Source of the DNA: Burkholderia sp. SRS-46
Lineage (GTDB): Bacteria; Pseudomonadota; Gammaproteobacteria; Burkholderiales; Burkholderiaceae
Direction: 5' to 3'
DNA: 64,000 bases
NCBI RefSeq assembly: GCF_004343775.1
Contig: NZ_PTXL01000002.1
Location: forward strand, 372,001 to 436,000
Below the pieces are notes generated by a model, which was not told where the DNA came from, made no database searches, and saw only the letters and a program-made list of their open reading frames with translations. Positions 56,999 to 64,000 of this stretch are shown in pieces. Position 1 is the first letter of the stretch; every line of letters begins with the position of its first letter. The position numbers and the translations under genes are program-made.

Positions 56999-57727
56999 TC
57001 AGTCCTGCGCGGCTTCCTGCGGCGCGCGTTCGCGCGGCCGCATGTCGCCATCGAAATCGTCGAGCGTCGGGAACGCCATCGGCGCGAGCCCGTCGAGCTG
57101 CGTCAGGTATGCGTCGTACCGGTCGAGCACGGCCGCGCGCTCGGCGTCGCCGATATACGGCACGTGATACCCGACGAACGAAGGCAGCACGTCGAAGCCC
57201 GCATAGCCGAGCGTGCCGCGCAGCATGTGGCGCAGCATCAGGTCCATCTCGCCGTGCACGCCGTCCGCGCCGAACATGTAGTCGCGACCGCCGCACGTGT
57301 AGGCCAGCAGCGCACGCTTGCCGCGCATCCCGCCGCGATCGTAGAAGCGCACGCCGCCGTACACCTTGCCCGACACGAGCACGCGGTCGATCCAGCCTTT
57401 CATGATCGCCGGCACCGAGCACCAGAACAGCGGGAAGCTCAGGACGAGCAGGTCGCATGCGGCCAGCTTGTCGAGCTCCGCGGCAATGTCGGGCGCGATC
57501 GCGTGCGCGGCGACGTTCTCGCGCTGCTCCAGCGCGTAGACGAGATAGTCCGGATTCTTCCGCACGCCGAAATCGGCCGCGCTCGCGACCGGGTTCCATC
57601 CCATCGCATACAGGTCGGATGCCGTGACGGTGTGCCCCTGCGCTTCGAGCGTGCTCACCGCGCGATGCAGCATCGACGTCGTGAACGATTGCGGTTCGGG
57701 ATGGGCGTGAACGATCAGGACTTTCAT
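56999..57727 (-). CDS. NAD(P)H:quinone oxidoreductase (flavodoxin-fold, NQO1-like)
   Basis: 242 aa. LIVHAHPEPQSFTTSMLHRA (FMN-phosphate loop) and LDKLAACDLLVLSFPLFWCSVPAIMKG near 88-112, followed by YTCGG, identify the flavodoxin_2/Kef-associated reductase family. Two-electron reduction of quinones or similar. 22 bp upstream of etfB on the same strand; it may supply or drain electrons in the same pathway. Confidence 0.88.
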   Translation of the reverse strand: MKVLIVHAHPEPQSFTTSMLHRAVSTLEAQGHTVTASDLYAMGWNPVASAADFGVRKNPDYLVYALEQRENVAAHAIAPDIAAELDKLAACDLLVLSFPLFWCSVPAIMKGWIDRVLVSGKVYGGVRFYDRGGMRGKRALLAYTCGGRDYMFGADGVHGEMDLMLRHMLRGTLGYAGFDVLPSFVGYHVPYIGDAERAAVLDRYDAYLTQLDGLAPMAFPTLDDFDGDMRPRERAPQEAAQD

Positions 57728-57770
57728 GGTGCTTTCTTTCTCCGCGACATAAGGATTGATTCGGTTGAAA

Positions 57771-58565
57771 TCAGACGGAGCCGGCCGCGCGCCTGCGCAG
57801 CAGCGACAGGCCGATCGCGACGCAGGTCGCCACCAGCAACAGCGTGGAGACCGAGGCGATCGCCGGATCGACGTTCTCGCGCATCCCGTCCCACATGCGG
57901 CGCGGCAGCGTGTACACGTTCCGGCTCGAGATGAACAGCGTGACGACGAGCTCGTCCCACGACAGGATGAACGCGAACACGGCGGCCGACAGCACGCCCG
58001 GCCGGATCGACGGCAGGATCACGTAGCGCAGCGTCTGCGCGACGTTCGCACCCAGGCTGCGCGACGCCTGCTCGATGCGCAGGCCGACCGTCGCGAGCGA
58101 CGCGGAAACCGCGACGACCACGTAAGGCACCGACAGCACGACATGCGACAGGATCGCGGCCGGATAGCTGTCGAGCATGCCGAGCTCGCCCCACTGCCGG
58201 TAGAACGCGAGCGCCGACACGATCGGCGGCACGATCAGCGGAAACAGGATCACGCCGCGCACGAGCTCGCCACGGCGCGATGCAACCTTCCACAAGCCGA
58301 TCGCGCACAGCGTGCCGAGCGTGACCGAGATCGCCGACGAAACGAGCGCGATCAGCCCGCTTTGCAGAAAGCTCGACATCCAGCCGTCGTCGTCGAGCAG
58401 CACGCGGTAGTGCCGCAGCGACAGCGCGCCGTCCGGCATCGACAGGTAGTCGCTCGGCGTCAGCGACACGGGCACCGATACGAGCAGCGGCAGCATCAGG
58501 AACAGGATCGCGGCCCATGCGATACCGGTCACCAGCGCGCGGCCGGCCGTCAGTCTGGTTTTCAT
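57771..58565 (-). CDS. Polyamine-type ABC permease (PotC-like)
   Basis: 264 aa, six membrane helices, EAA-type loop EQASRSLGANVAQTLRYVIL. Spermidine/putrescine-type family. It ends in LRRRAAGSV. Works as a heterodimer with the permease gene directly upstream. Confidence 0.9.
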   Translation of the reverse strand: MKTRLTAGRALVTGIAWAAILFLMLPLLVSVPVSLTPSDYLSMPDGALSLRHYRVLLDDDGWMSSFLQSGLIALVSSAISVTLGTLCAIGLWKVASRRGELVRGVILFPLIVPPIVSALAFYRQWGELGMLDSYPAAILSHVVLSVPYVVVAVSASLATVGLRIEQASRSLGANVAQTLRYVILPSIRPGVLSAAVFAFILSWDELVVTLFISSRNVYTLPRRMWDGMRENVDPAIASVSTLLLVATCVAIGLSLLRRRAAGSV

Positions 58566-58586
58566 CGTCGGTTCCTCCGTTCGGAT

Positions 58587-59462
58587 TCAGCGCGCGCCGA
58601 ACAGCTCGCGCAGGTCGACGAAACGCGCGAGCAATGCCAGCGCAGCCAGGATCGACGCCAGCAGCAGCGACGCGAGCGCGGCCCCGCTGCCCCAGTTCAC
58701 GAGTTGCAGGATCTGCGTGCTGAGGTACTCGGCGATCATCACCGTGCGGCCGCCGCCGAGAATCACCGGCGTCACGTAGAAACCGAGCGAGAAGATGAAC
58801 ACGAGGATCGCCGCGCCGACGATGCCCGGCCGCGTCTGCGGGAAATACACCTTGCGGAACGTGACGAACGCGCCCGCGCCGAGCCCCTGCGACGCGCGCG
58901 CGAGCTGCGGATCGATGCCCTTCATGTTCGCGTACAGCGGCAGCACCGCGTACGGGATCATGAAGTGGATCATCCCGATCACGACGCCGATCTCGTTGCG
59001 CATCAACGGCAGCGGCGCGTCGATCAACCCGATGCGCATCAGCAGCGTATTGACGAGCCCCTGCTCGCCGAGCAGGAACAGCCACGAAAACGCGCGCACC
59101 AGCACCGACGCCCAGAACGGCACGAGCAGCCCGAACATCAGCGCCATCCGCTGCCGCGGCCCGACGTGCGCCATCGCATACGCGATCGCGTAGCCGAGCG
59201 CGACCGAGCACACGGTCGTGACCGCGCACACGCGCAGCGTCGTCAACAGCACGCGGTGCACGCCGTGGTTGTCCAGCAGCCGCGCATAGTTGCGCAGGCC
59301 GGGCTCCGGCACCGCGAAGCCGAGCCACAGCACGCGCACGAGCGGATACACGTACAGCACGATCAGCACCGCGAGCAGCGGCACGACGAGCAGCCAGTAG
59401 CGGTCGGCCTTTGCACGGCCGAGCGGAGCGGCGCCCGCGACAGGGGAAGACAGGGTATTCAT
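58587..59462 (-). CDS. Polyamine-type ABC permease (PotB-like)
   Basis: 291 aa, six membrane helices, with the coupling loop RASQGLGAGAFVTFRKVYFP. Starts 25 bp after the binding-protein stop. Same family as PotB/PotH. Confidence 0.9.
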   Translation of the reverse strand: MNTLSSPVAGAAPLGRAKADRYWLLVVPLLAVLIVLYVYPLVRVLWLGFAVPEPGLRNYARLLDNHGVHRVLLTTLRVCAVTTVCSVALGYAIAYAMAHVGPRQRMALMFGLLVPFWASVLVRAFSWLFLLGEQGLVNTLLMRIGLIDAPLPLMRNEIGVVIGMIHFMIPYAVLPLYANMKGIDPQLARASQGLGAGAFVTFRKVYFPQTRPGIVGAAILVFIFSLGFYVTPVILGGGRTVMIAEYLSTQILQLVNWGSGAALASLLLASILAALALLARFVDLRELFGAR

Positions 59463-59487
59463 GGCTTCACGCTCACGAGGCGGCGGC

Positions 59488-60597
59488 TCAGGACGACATC
59501 AGGTCGGTGTACTGCGCGAGCGTCGCTTCGTAATGCTGCGCCCACCACTCGGGATTCACCTTGCACTGCTTCGCCCAGTTCTCGGGCGTGCCGGGGTTGT
59601 CCGCGCGCAGCGCCTGCGGCACGGCCGCCGTCGCGGCCGGCGTTACCGGCCCGTTGCCGAGCAGCGACAGCAGGCGCACCTGCGGCTCGACGCCCTGCAC
59701 GAACTTGATGAACTGCCAGACCGCGTCGCCCGACGGGTTGTTCTTCGGCACGCCCCACACGTCGCACGACGCGAGCCCCTGCTCCCAGGTATAGCGGAAC
59801 CGCCCGTTGCTCTCGCGCTGCAGCACGTTCGCCCGCGTATGCCAGATGCACGCCATGCTGACTTCGCCGTTGCGCAGCAGTTGCAGGCTGTCCGCGCCCG
59901 AATCCCACAGCAGCACGTTCGAGCGCAGTTCCTTCAGCTTCTTCAGTGCGCGCGGCACGTCGATCGGATAAACGTTGTCCTTGTCGACGCCGTCGGCCAT
60001 CAGCGCGGCCTCGAGCGCGCCGCCCATCCACTTCCACAGCCCGCGCTTGCCCGGAAACTTGCCGACGTTCCAGAAATCGGCCCAGTTCTTCGGCGGGTTC
60101 GCGCCGAACTTGCGCGCGTCGTAGACGAGCACATAGCTCAGCAGGTACGACGGCACGCCGAAATCCGATGCGAGACCCGGCAACGCGTTGCGGCCGACGA
60201 CCGAATAATCGATCCGCCGCAGGAAGCCCTGCTTGCCGAGCTTGATCGCGGCGAAGCCGTCGAGATCCATCACGTCCCAGATCACGTTTCGGTGCTCGAC
60301 CATCGCCTTGATCTTGCCGTCCTCCGGCGACGAGTCGTAGCCCATCCGGATCCCGCTCGCCTTCGTGAACGGGTCCATATAAGCGGAGCGGAACGCCGAG
60401 CGTGCCTCGCCGCCCCACGCACTGAGCACGATCTCCTTCGGGTTCGCGGCCAGCGCGTCCTTCGCGCCCATCGACAGCAGCGTCGGCGCGATGCCGGCGG
60501 CCGCGCACAGCCGCAGGAAGTCGCGGCGGCGCTGCGACGTCGCCGGTTGAAGATCGCGTGCTTGGTCGAGCAGGTCCTGCAGACAGCGGTTCGTCAT
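59488..60597 (-). CDS. Polyamine-type ABC periplasmic binding protein (PotD-like)
   Basis: 369 aa from the ATG at 60597 (GGAGGAGACACC upstream). The N-terminal RRRDFLRLCAAAGIAPTLLS has a twin Arg before the hydrophobic signal, suggesting Tat-type export. IVLSAWGGEARSAFRSAYMD, GIRMGYDSSPEDGKIKAMVE and GVPKNNPSGDAVWQFIKF are of the PotD/spermidine-binding type. The substrate could be a polyamine or a guanidino compound. Confidence 0.9.
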   Translation of the reverse strand: MTNRCLQDLLDQARDLQPATSQRRRDFLRLCAAAGIAPTLLSMGAKDALAANPKEIVLSAWGGEARSAFRSAYMDPFTKASGIRMGYDSSPEDGKIKAMVEHRNVIWDVMDLDGFAAIKLGKQGFLRRIDYSVVGRNALPGLASDFGVPSYLLSYVLVYDARKFGANPPKNWADFWNVGKFPGKRGLWKWMGGALEAALMADGVDKDNVYPIDVPRALKKLKELRSNVLLWDSGADSLQLLRNGEVSMACIWHTRANVLQRESNGRFRYTWEQGLASCDVWGVPKNNPSGDAVWQFIKFVQGVEPQVRLLSLLGNGPVTPAATAAVPQALRADNPGTPENWAKQCKVNPEWWAQHYEATLAQYTDLMSS

Positions 60598-60712
60598 GGT
60601 GTCTCCTCCAGGCTGGGCAGCGCCCGCACGCGTCTCGTCGTTTCCGGGCACCGGTGAATCGATCGGCGACGACGGCCTGCGCCGCGTCGCGCGGGATGCA
60701 GCGTTCGCGGCG

Positions 60713-61879
60713 TCAGTCGGCCGCGATCCGGCAGGTCGCGTCGCGCTCCCATTGCACGAACACGTCCATGCCGGTGCGTGGCGACGCGAGCCCACGCCAT
60801 GCGGGCACGTCGGCGGTCACGCAGCCGAGCGCCGCGGTCTCGATCTCGAAGCGGTACGACGAACCGAAATAGCGCCAGTGACGGATGCGGCCGGCCACTT
60901 CGTTGTGCACACCGCCGCACGACGTCGCCGACACGGCAACCTTCTCGGGACGCAGCGCGAACAGCAGCGGATCGTCCGGCCGCGCGCCGCAGGCGGGCGC
61001 GACGAACCGCGCGTCGCCGACGCGGTAGTGCGTGGCCGCCGCATCGCCGCCGAGCGCGATGCCCTCGATGAAGTTGCTCTTGCCGAGGAAGTCGGCGACG
61101 AAGCGGTTGGCCGGCTGCTCGTACAGCCCGTCCGGCGTGCCGATCTGTTCGAGCCGGCCGTCGCGCATGATCGCGATGCGGTCCGACATCGACAGCGCCT
61201 CCTCCTGGTCGTGCGTGACGAACAGGAACGTCGCACCGAGCCGTTCGTGCAGCGCCTTCAGCTCGACCTGCACCTCGCCGCGCAGCTTGCGGTCGAGCGC
61301 GCCGAGCGGTTCGTCGAGCAGCACGAGATCGGGATCGAACACCAGCGCACGCGCGATCGCGACGCGCTGCTGCTGGCCGCCGGACAACTGGCGCGGCAAA
61401 CGATCCGCGAGATGGCCGAGCCGCACGAGATCGAGCGCCGCCTTCACGCGCTTCACGGCGTCGGGCCCCTTCTGCTTGCGCACCATCAGCGGATACGCGA
61501 CGTTCTGCTCGACCGTCATGTGCGGAAACAGCGCATAGCCCTGGAACACCATCCCGAAGTTGCGCCGCTCGGGCTGCAACGCGACGATGCTGCGGCCGCC
61601 GACGCGCAGGTCGCCGGTGGTCGGATGCTCGAAACCCGCGACGATCGTCAGCAGCGTCGTCTTGCCGGAACCCGACGGCCCGAGGATCGTCAGGAATTCG
61701 CCGCGCGGAATCTCGATCGTCGTTTCCTGCAGCGCCTGCACGCTGCCGTAGCGCTTCGACACGCGGTCGATCTGCAGGCCCGCGCCGCTCGCGGTGCGTC
61801 CTGCCGGTTCCGCACGCGCCGCATGCGCACCGGGCCTTCCCTCCTCCACACCTGCCGACGTCTCCATCACCGCGCTCAT
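60713..61879 (-). CDS. Polyamine-type ABC ATPase (PotA-like)
   Basis: 388 aa. Walker A GPSGSGKTTLLT, signature [15 protein letters not shown], Walker B LVLLDEPLGALD, His in VTHDQEEAL, and a C-terminal TOBE domain (about 295-380). Start at 61879 (MSAVMETS) with CAGGAGAC upstream; the first 35 residues are a variable extension. First gene of the nine-gene operon. Confidence 0.93.
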   Translation of the reverse strand: MSAVMETSAGVEEGRPGAHAARAEPAGRTASGAGLQIDRVSKRYGSVQALQETTIEIPRGEFLTILGPSGSGKTTLLTIVAGFEHPTTGDLRVGGRSIVALQPERRNFGMVFQGYALFPHMTVEQNVAYPLMVRKQKGPDAVKRVKAALDLVRLGHLADRLPRQLSGGQQQRVAIARALVFDPDLVLLDEPLGALDRKLRGEVQVELKALHERLGATFLFVTHDQEEALSMSDRIAIMRDGRLEQIGTPDGLYEQPANRFVADFLGKSNFIEGIALGGDAAATHYRVGDARFVAPACGARPDDPLLFALRPEKVAVSATSCGGVHNEVAGRIRHWRYFGSSYRFEIETAALGCVTADVPAWRGLASPRTGMDVFVQWERDATCRIAAD

Positions 61880-61909
61880 CGTGTGTCTCCTGGTCGACTC
61901 ACAATTGGG

Positions 61910-61938
61910 TTGAACGTTCATTTAACAGAACTTATACT
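61910..61938 (+). promoter_or_regulatory. Promoter of the enoyl-CoA hydratase/acyl-CoA dehydrogenase unit, with operator
   Basis: TTGAAC (61910-61915) and TATACT (61933-61938) with exactly 17 bp between. TTGAAC-GTTC-ATTTAA at 61910-61925 has the same half-sites and 4-bp spacing as the TetR-region dyad at 52052-52067, and AACAGA follows in the spacer of both. Points to one shared regulator. Confidence 0.72.
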
Positions 61939-61959
61939 ATGCCGAAATGCGGTTCGCAA
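61931..61959 (-). promoter_or_regulatory. Promoter of the polyamine-type importer/etf/aruI operon
   Basis: On the minus strand TTGCGA (61959-61954) and TATAAG (61936-61931) are 17 bp apart. Its -10 overlaps the -10 of the opposite promoter (61933-61938), so polymerases compete, and the operator-like dyad 61910-61925 covers its start region. One bound repressor could shut both directions. Confidence 0.6.
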
Positions 61960-62024
61960 GTAGCGGCGACCCTTGCCGGCTCTGACACAACACGACACCC
62001 AACACCAAGGAGACAGTGATCAGC

Positions 62025-62813
62025 ATGAGCATCGAGGACATCCGAATCGAACGTCACGACGGCGTCGTGACGCTTCGCCTGAACCGACCCGCGAAGCGCA
62101 ATTCGCTCGCGCGGCCGCATCTCGACTTTCTTCGCGAGACGCTCGACGCGCTCGCAGGCGATCCGGCCGTGCGCTGCCTCGTGCTGACCGGCACCGGCAG
62201 CGCGTTCTGTGCGGGCGCGGACGTCGACGAATGGGCCGAGGCCGAGCGCAACGGCGAACTCGACACTTACGGGTGGACCGAGCGCGCGCACCGCTTCGTG
62301 CAGGCGCTGGCCGCGTTTCCGCGCCCCACCGTCGCGGCATTGAACGGCTCGACGGTCGGCGCGGGCACCGACATCGGCTTCGCATGCGACTTCCGCATCG
62401 CGAGCACGGCCGCGACGCTGCGCTGCGGCTATACGGGCATGGGCTACAGCCCGGACATGGGCGGAAGCTGGTTCCTGCCGCGTCTCGCGCGCCCCGACGT
62501 CGTGCGCCGCTTCATCTTCCTGAACGAACGCTGGAACGCACAGGACGCGCTCGCGGCCGGGCTCGTGTCCGAAGTCGTCGACGCCGATGCGTTCGCGCAG
62601 CACGTCGCCGCATTCGCCGCGCGTCTCGCGCAGGGGCCGAGCGTTGCGTTCGGACATACGAAGGCGCTGCTCGCGCAGTCGCTCACGCACACCCTCGCCG
62701 AGCAACTGCGCGGCGAACTGGCGGCCGGCGTCGCTTGCGGTCACAGCGAGGACGGCCAGGAAGCGCTTCGCGCGTCGCTCGAGGGGCGCGCCCCTAATTT
62801 TGTCGGGAGATGA
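62025..62813 (+). CDS. Enoyl-CoA hydratase/isomerase family protein
   Basis: 262 aa crotonase. TGSAFCAGADVDEWAEAE and GSTVGAGTDIGFACDFRIAS are the oxyanion-hole motifs; GYTGMGYSPDMGGSWFLPRL occupies the second catalytic segment with Asp in the usual Glu place. The ATG at 62025 is preceded by AAGGAGAC at 10 nt; a GTG at 62016 is too close to that site. It ends 3 bp before the acyl-CoA dehydrogenase start. Confidence 0.9.
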   Translation: MSIEDIRIERHDGVVTLRLNRPAKRNSLARPHLDFLRETLDALAGDPAVRCLVLTGTGSAFCAGADVDEWAEAERNGELDTYGWTERAHRFVQALAAFPRPTVAALNGSTVGAGTDIGFACDFRIASTAATLRCGYTGMGYSPDMGGSWFLPRLARPDVVRRFIFLNERWNAQDALAAGLVSEVVDADAFAQHVAAFAARLAQGPSVAFGHTKALLAQSLTHTLAEQLRGELAAGVACGHSEDGQEALRASLEGRAPNFVGR

Positions 62814-62816
62814 TTC

Positions 62817-63974
62817 ATGGATTTTTCGCTGACCCATGAGCAGGAAATGCTGGTGTCGTCGCTACGCCAGTTCGTCGAAAAGGAACTGCAGCCTCATGAA
62901 TTCGCGGTCGACCGCGCGGACGACGTGCCGCCCGAACTGGCCGATTCGATCCGCCGCAAGGCGATCGAGCTCGGCTTCTACGCGTTCAACATGCCCGAAA
63001 GCGCCGGCGGCCCGGGCCTCGACTACGTGACGCAGGCGCTCGTCGAGCGCGAGCTCGGCCGCACGAGCTGGGCGCTGCACGTATTCGTCGCGCGGCCGAG
63101 CAAGATCCTGATGGCGTGCAAGGGCGACCAGATCGAGCGCTACCTGAAGCCGGCCGTACGCGGCGAGCGCGTGGACTGCTTCGCGCTGACCGAACCGGGC
63201 GCCGGTTCCGACGCGATGGGCATCCGCACGCGCGCGGTGCGCGACGGCGACGACTACGTGATCAACGGCAGCAAGCATTTCATCAGCCACGCCGATACAG
63301 CCGATTTCGTGATCCTGTTCGCCGTCACCGGCGAGGAGGACGTGCGCGGCCAGAAGCGCAAGCGCGTGACCTGCTTCCTGATCGACAAGGACACGCCGGG
63401 CATGACCGTGCGGCGCGGCCCGCACTGCACGAGCCTGCGCGGCTACCATCAGTCGGAGATCTTCCTGTCCGACTGCCGCGTCAGCACCGCGCAGATCCTC
63501 GGCGAAGAACATCGCGGCTTCGAACTCGCGAACGACTGGCTGACCGCCGGCCGCGTGATGGTCGCCGCGAACAACATCGGCCGCGCGCAGCGCGCGTTCG
63601 AGATGGCAGCCGAATGGGCCGCGACGCGCCACCAGTTCGGCAAGCGCATCGGCGAATTCCAGGGCACGTCGTTCAAGCTCGCCGACATGCAGACCGAAAT
63701 CCGCGCGGCGGAGCTCGTCACGCTCTACACCGCGCAGAAACTCGACCTGGGCACGATGACCGACGGCGACGCCGCGCTCGCGAAGCTGCTGGCGACCGAA
63801 ACGCTCGGCCGCGTGACCGATCATGCGGTGCAGATCTACGGCGGCATGGGGCTGATGGACGAACTGCCGATCGAGCGCTTCTGGCGCGATGCGCGCATCG
63901 AGCGCATCTGGGAAGGCACGTCCGAGATCCAGCGGCACATCCTGTCCAAGGAAATCCTCCGACGCTACAGCTGA
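62817..63974 (+). CDS. Acyl-CoA dehydrogenase
   Basis: 385 aa, full length. FALTEPGAGSDAMG (FAD/substrate), then RQFGKRIGEFQGTSFKLADM-type motif (HQFGKRIGEFQ), VQIYGGMGLMDELPIERFWR and the end EGTSEIQRHILSKEILRRYS are all present. FAD enzyme oxidising an acyl-CoA and giving electrons to ETF, whose genes lie in the divergent operon. The catalytic base is not settled from motif alone (RIERIWEGTSEI carries the Glu near 368). Substrate unknown; a guanidinobutyryl- or aminobutyryl-CoA is suggested by context. Confidence 0.93.
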   Translation: MDFSLTHEQEMLVSSLRQFVEKELQPHEFAVDRADDVPPELADSIRRKAIELGFYAFNMPESAGGPGLDYVTQALVERELGRTSWALHVFVARPSKILMACKGDQIERYLKPAVRGERVDCFALTEPGAGSDAMGIRTRAVRDGDDYVINGSKHFISHADTADFVILFAVTGEEDVRGQKRKRVTCFLIDKDTPGMTVRRGPHCTSLRGYHQSEIFLSDCRVSTAQILGEEHRGFELANDWLTAGRVMVAANNIGRAQRAFEMAAEWAATRHQFGKRIGEFQGTSFKLADMQTEIRAAELVTLYTAQKLDLGTMTDGDAALAKLLATETLGRVTDHAVQIYGGMGLMDELPIERFWRDARIERIWEGTSEIQRHILSKEILRRYS

Positions 63975-64000
63975 CGCGAACCGTCGCGCCGGCGCATCCG

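Noticed and set aside
55243..57405. 720-codon plus-strand frame opposite etfA and etfB
   Set aside because: etfA, etfB and the quinone reductase explain the minus strand fully; the plus product is His/Arg/Val-rich with no domain.

Overview
The window is high-GC proteobacterial DNA (roughly two thirds G+C, codons ending in G/C) whose gene families and operon styles fit Burkholderia, most likely a Burkholderia cepacia complex member and probably a secondary replicon, because it is dominated by transport, catabolism, LysR regulators and biofilm genes and has no rRNA, tRNA or ribosomal-protein genes. The genus call is inference from gene content; no marker gene fixes the species.

Layout. 1-770: 5' part of a circularly permuted ATP-grasp gene (minus). 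1437-2426: HypT-like LysR regulator. 3207-13793: one long plus-strand locus for the biofilm polysaccharide poly-beta-1,6-N-acetylglucosamine: two small accessory genes, pgaA, pgaB, pgaC, pgaD, an extra glmS and a secreted propeller-like protein. 13819-17931: thiazoline/carbamoyl-cysteine hydrolases, a substrate-binding protein and a divergent LysR. 18009-18586: VapBC-type toxin-antitoxin pair with a 24-bp palindromic operator. 18738-21013: ahpC-ahpF with a clear terminator. 21202-24163: an ABC-F gene with a leader ORF, inserted between two broken genes. 24173-29368: amino-acid ABC importer plus C45 acyltransferase/amidase, class III aminotransferase and CMD-family protein. 29717-34327: 1179-aa fused CydDC-like ABC exporter and divergent LysR. 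34532-37025: a decayed stretch with pseudogenes, IS30-family debris, a cupin and a MAPEG protein. 37333-40968: alanine racemase, enoyl-CoA hydratase, LysR and a small membrane transporter.

40983-46088 is a five-gene signal-transduction operon: a membrane-bound CheA-like kinase with its own MCP-like sensor and no CheW domain, a small membrane MCP-like protein, two CheX/CheC-like proteins that both end in GELELF, and a CheY. It lacks cheW, cheR and cheB and does not look like a standard chemotaxis set.

46474-63974 is an arginine/guanidino-compound catabolic island in three transcription units. Unit one (minus) has a four-gene arginine-type ABC importer, aruH-like arginine:pyruvate transaminase and an AstE-like M14 deacylase. 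Unit two (minus, nine genes) has a polyamine-type ABC importer, a quinone reductase, etfBA, a MarC protein and aruI-like 2-ketoarginine decarboxylase. Unit three (plus) has enoyl-CoA hydratase and acyl-CoA dehydrogenase. A BetI-like TetR gene lies between the first two. The promoters of units one and three are nearly identical (TTGAAC-N17-TATACT) and both carry TTGAAC-N4-(G/A)TT(C/T)AA. The unit-two promoter runs back to back with that of unit three across the same site. The simplest reading is one TetR regulon joining arginine transamination to a CoA-dependent, ETF-linked oxidation.
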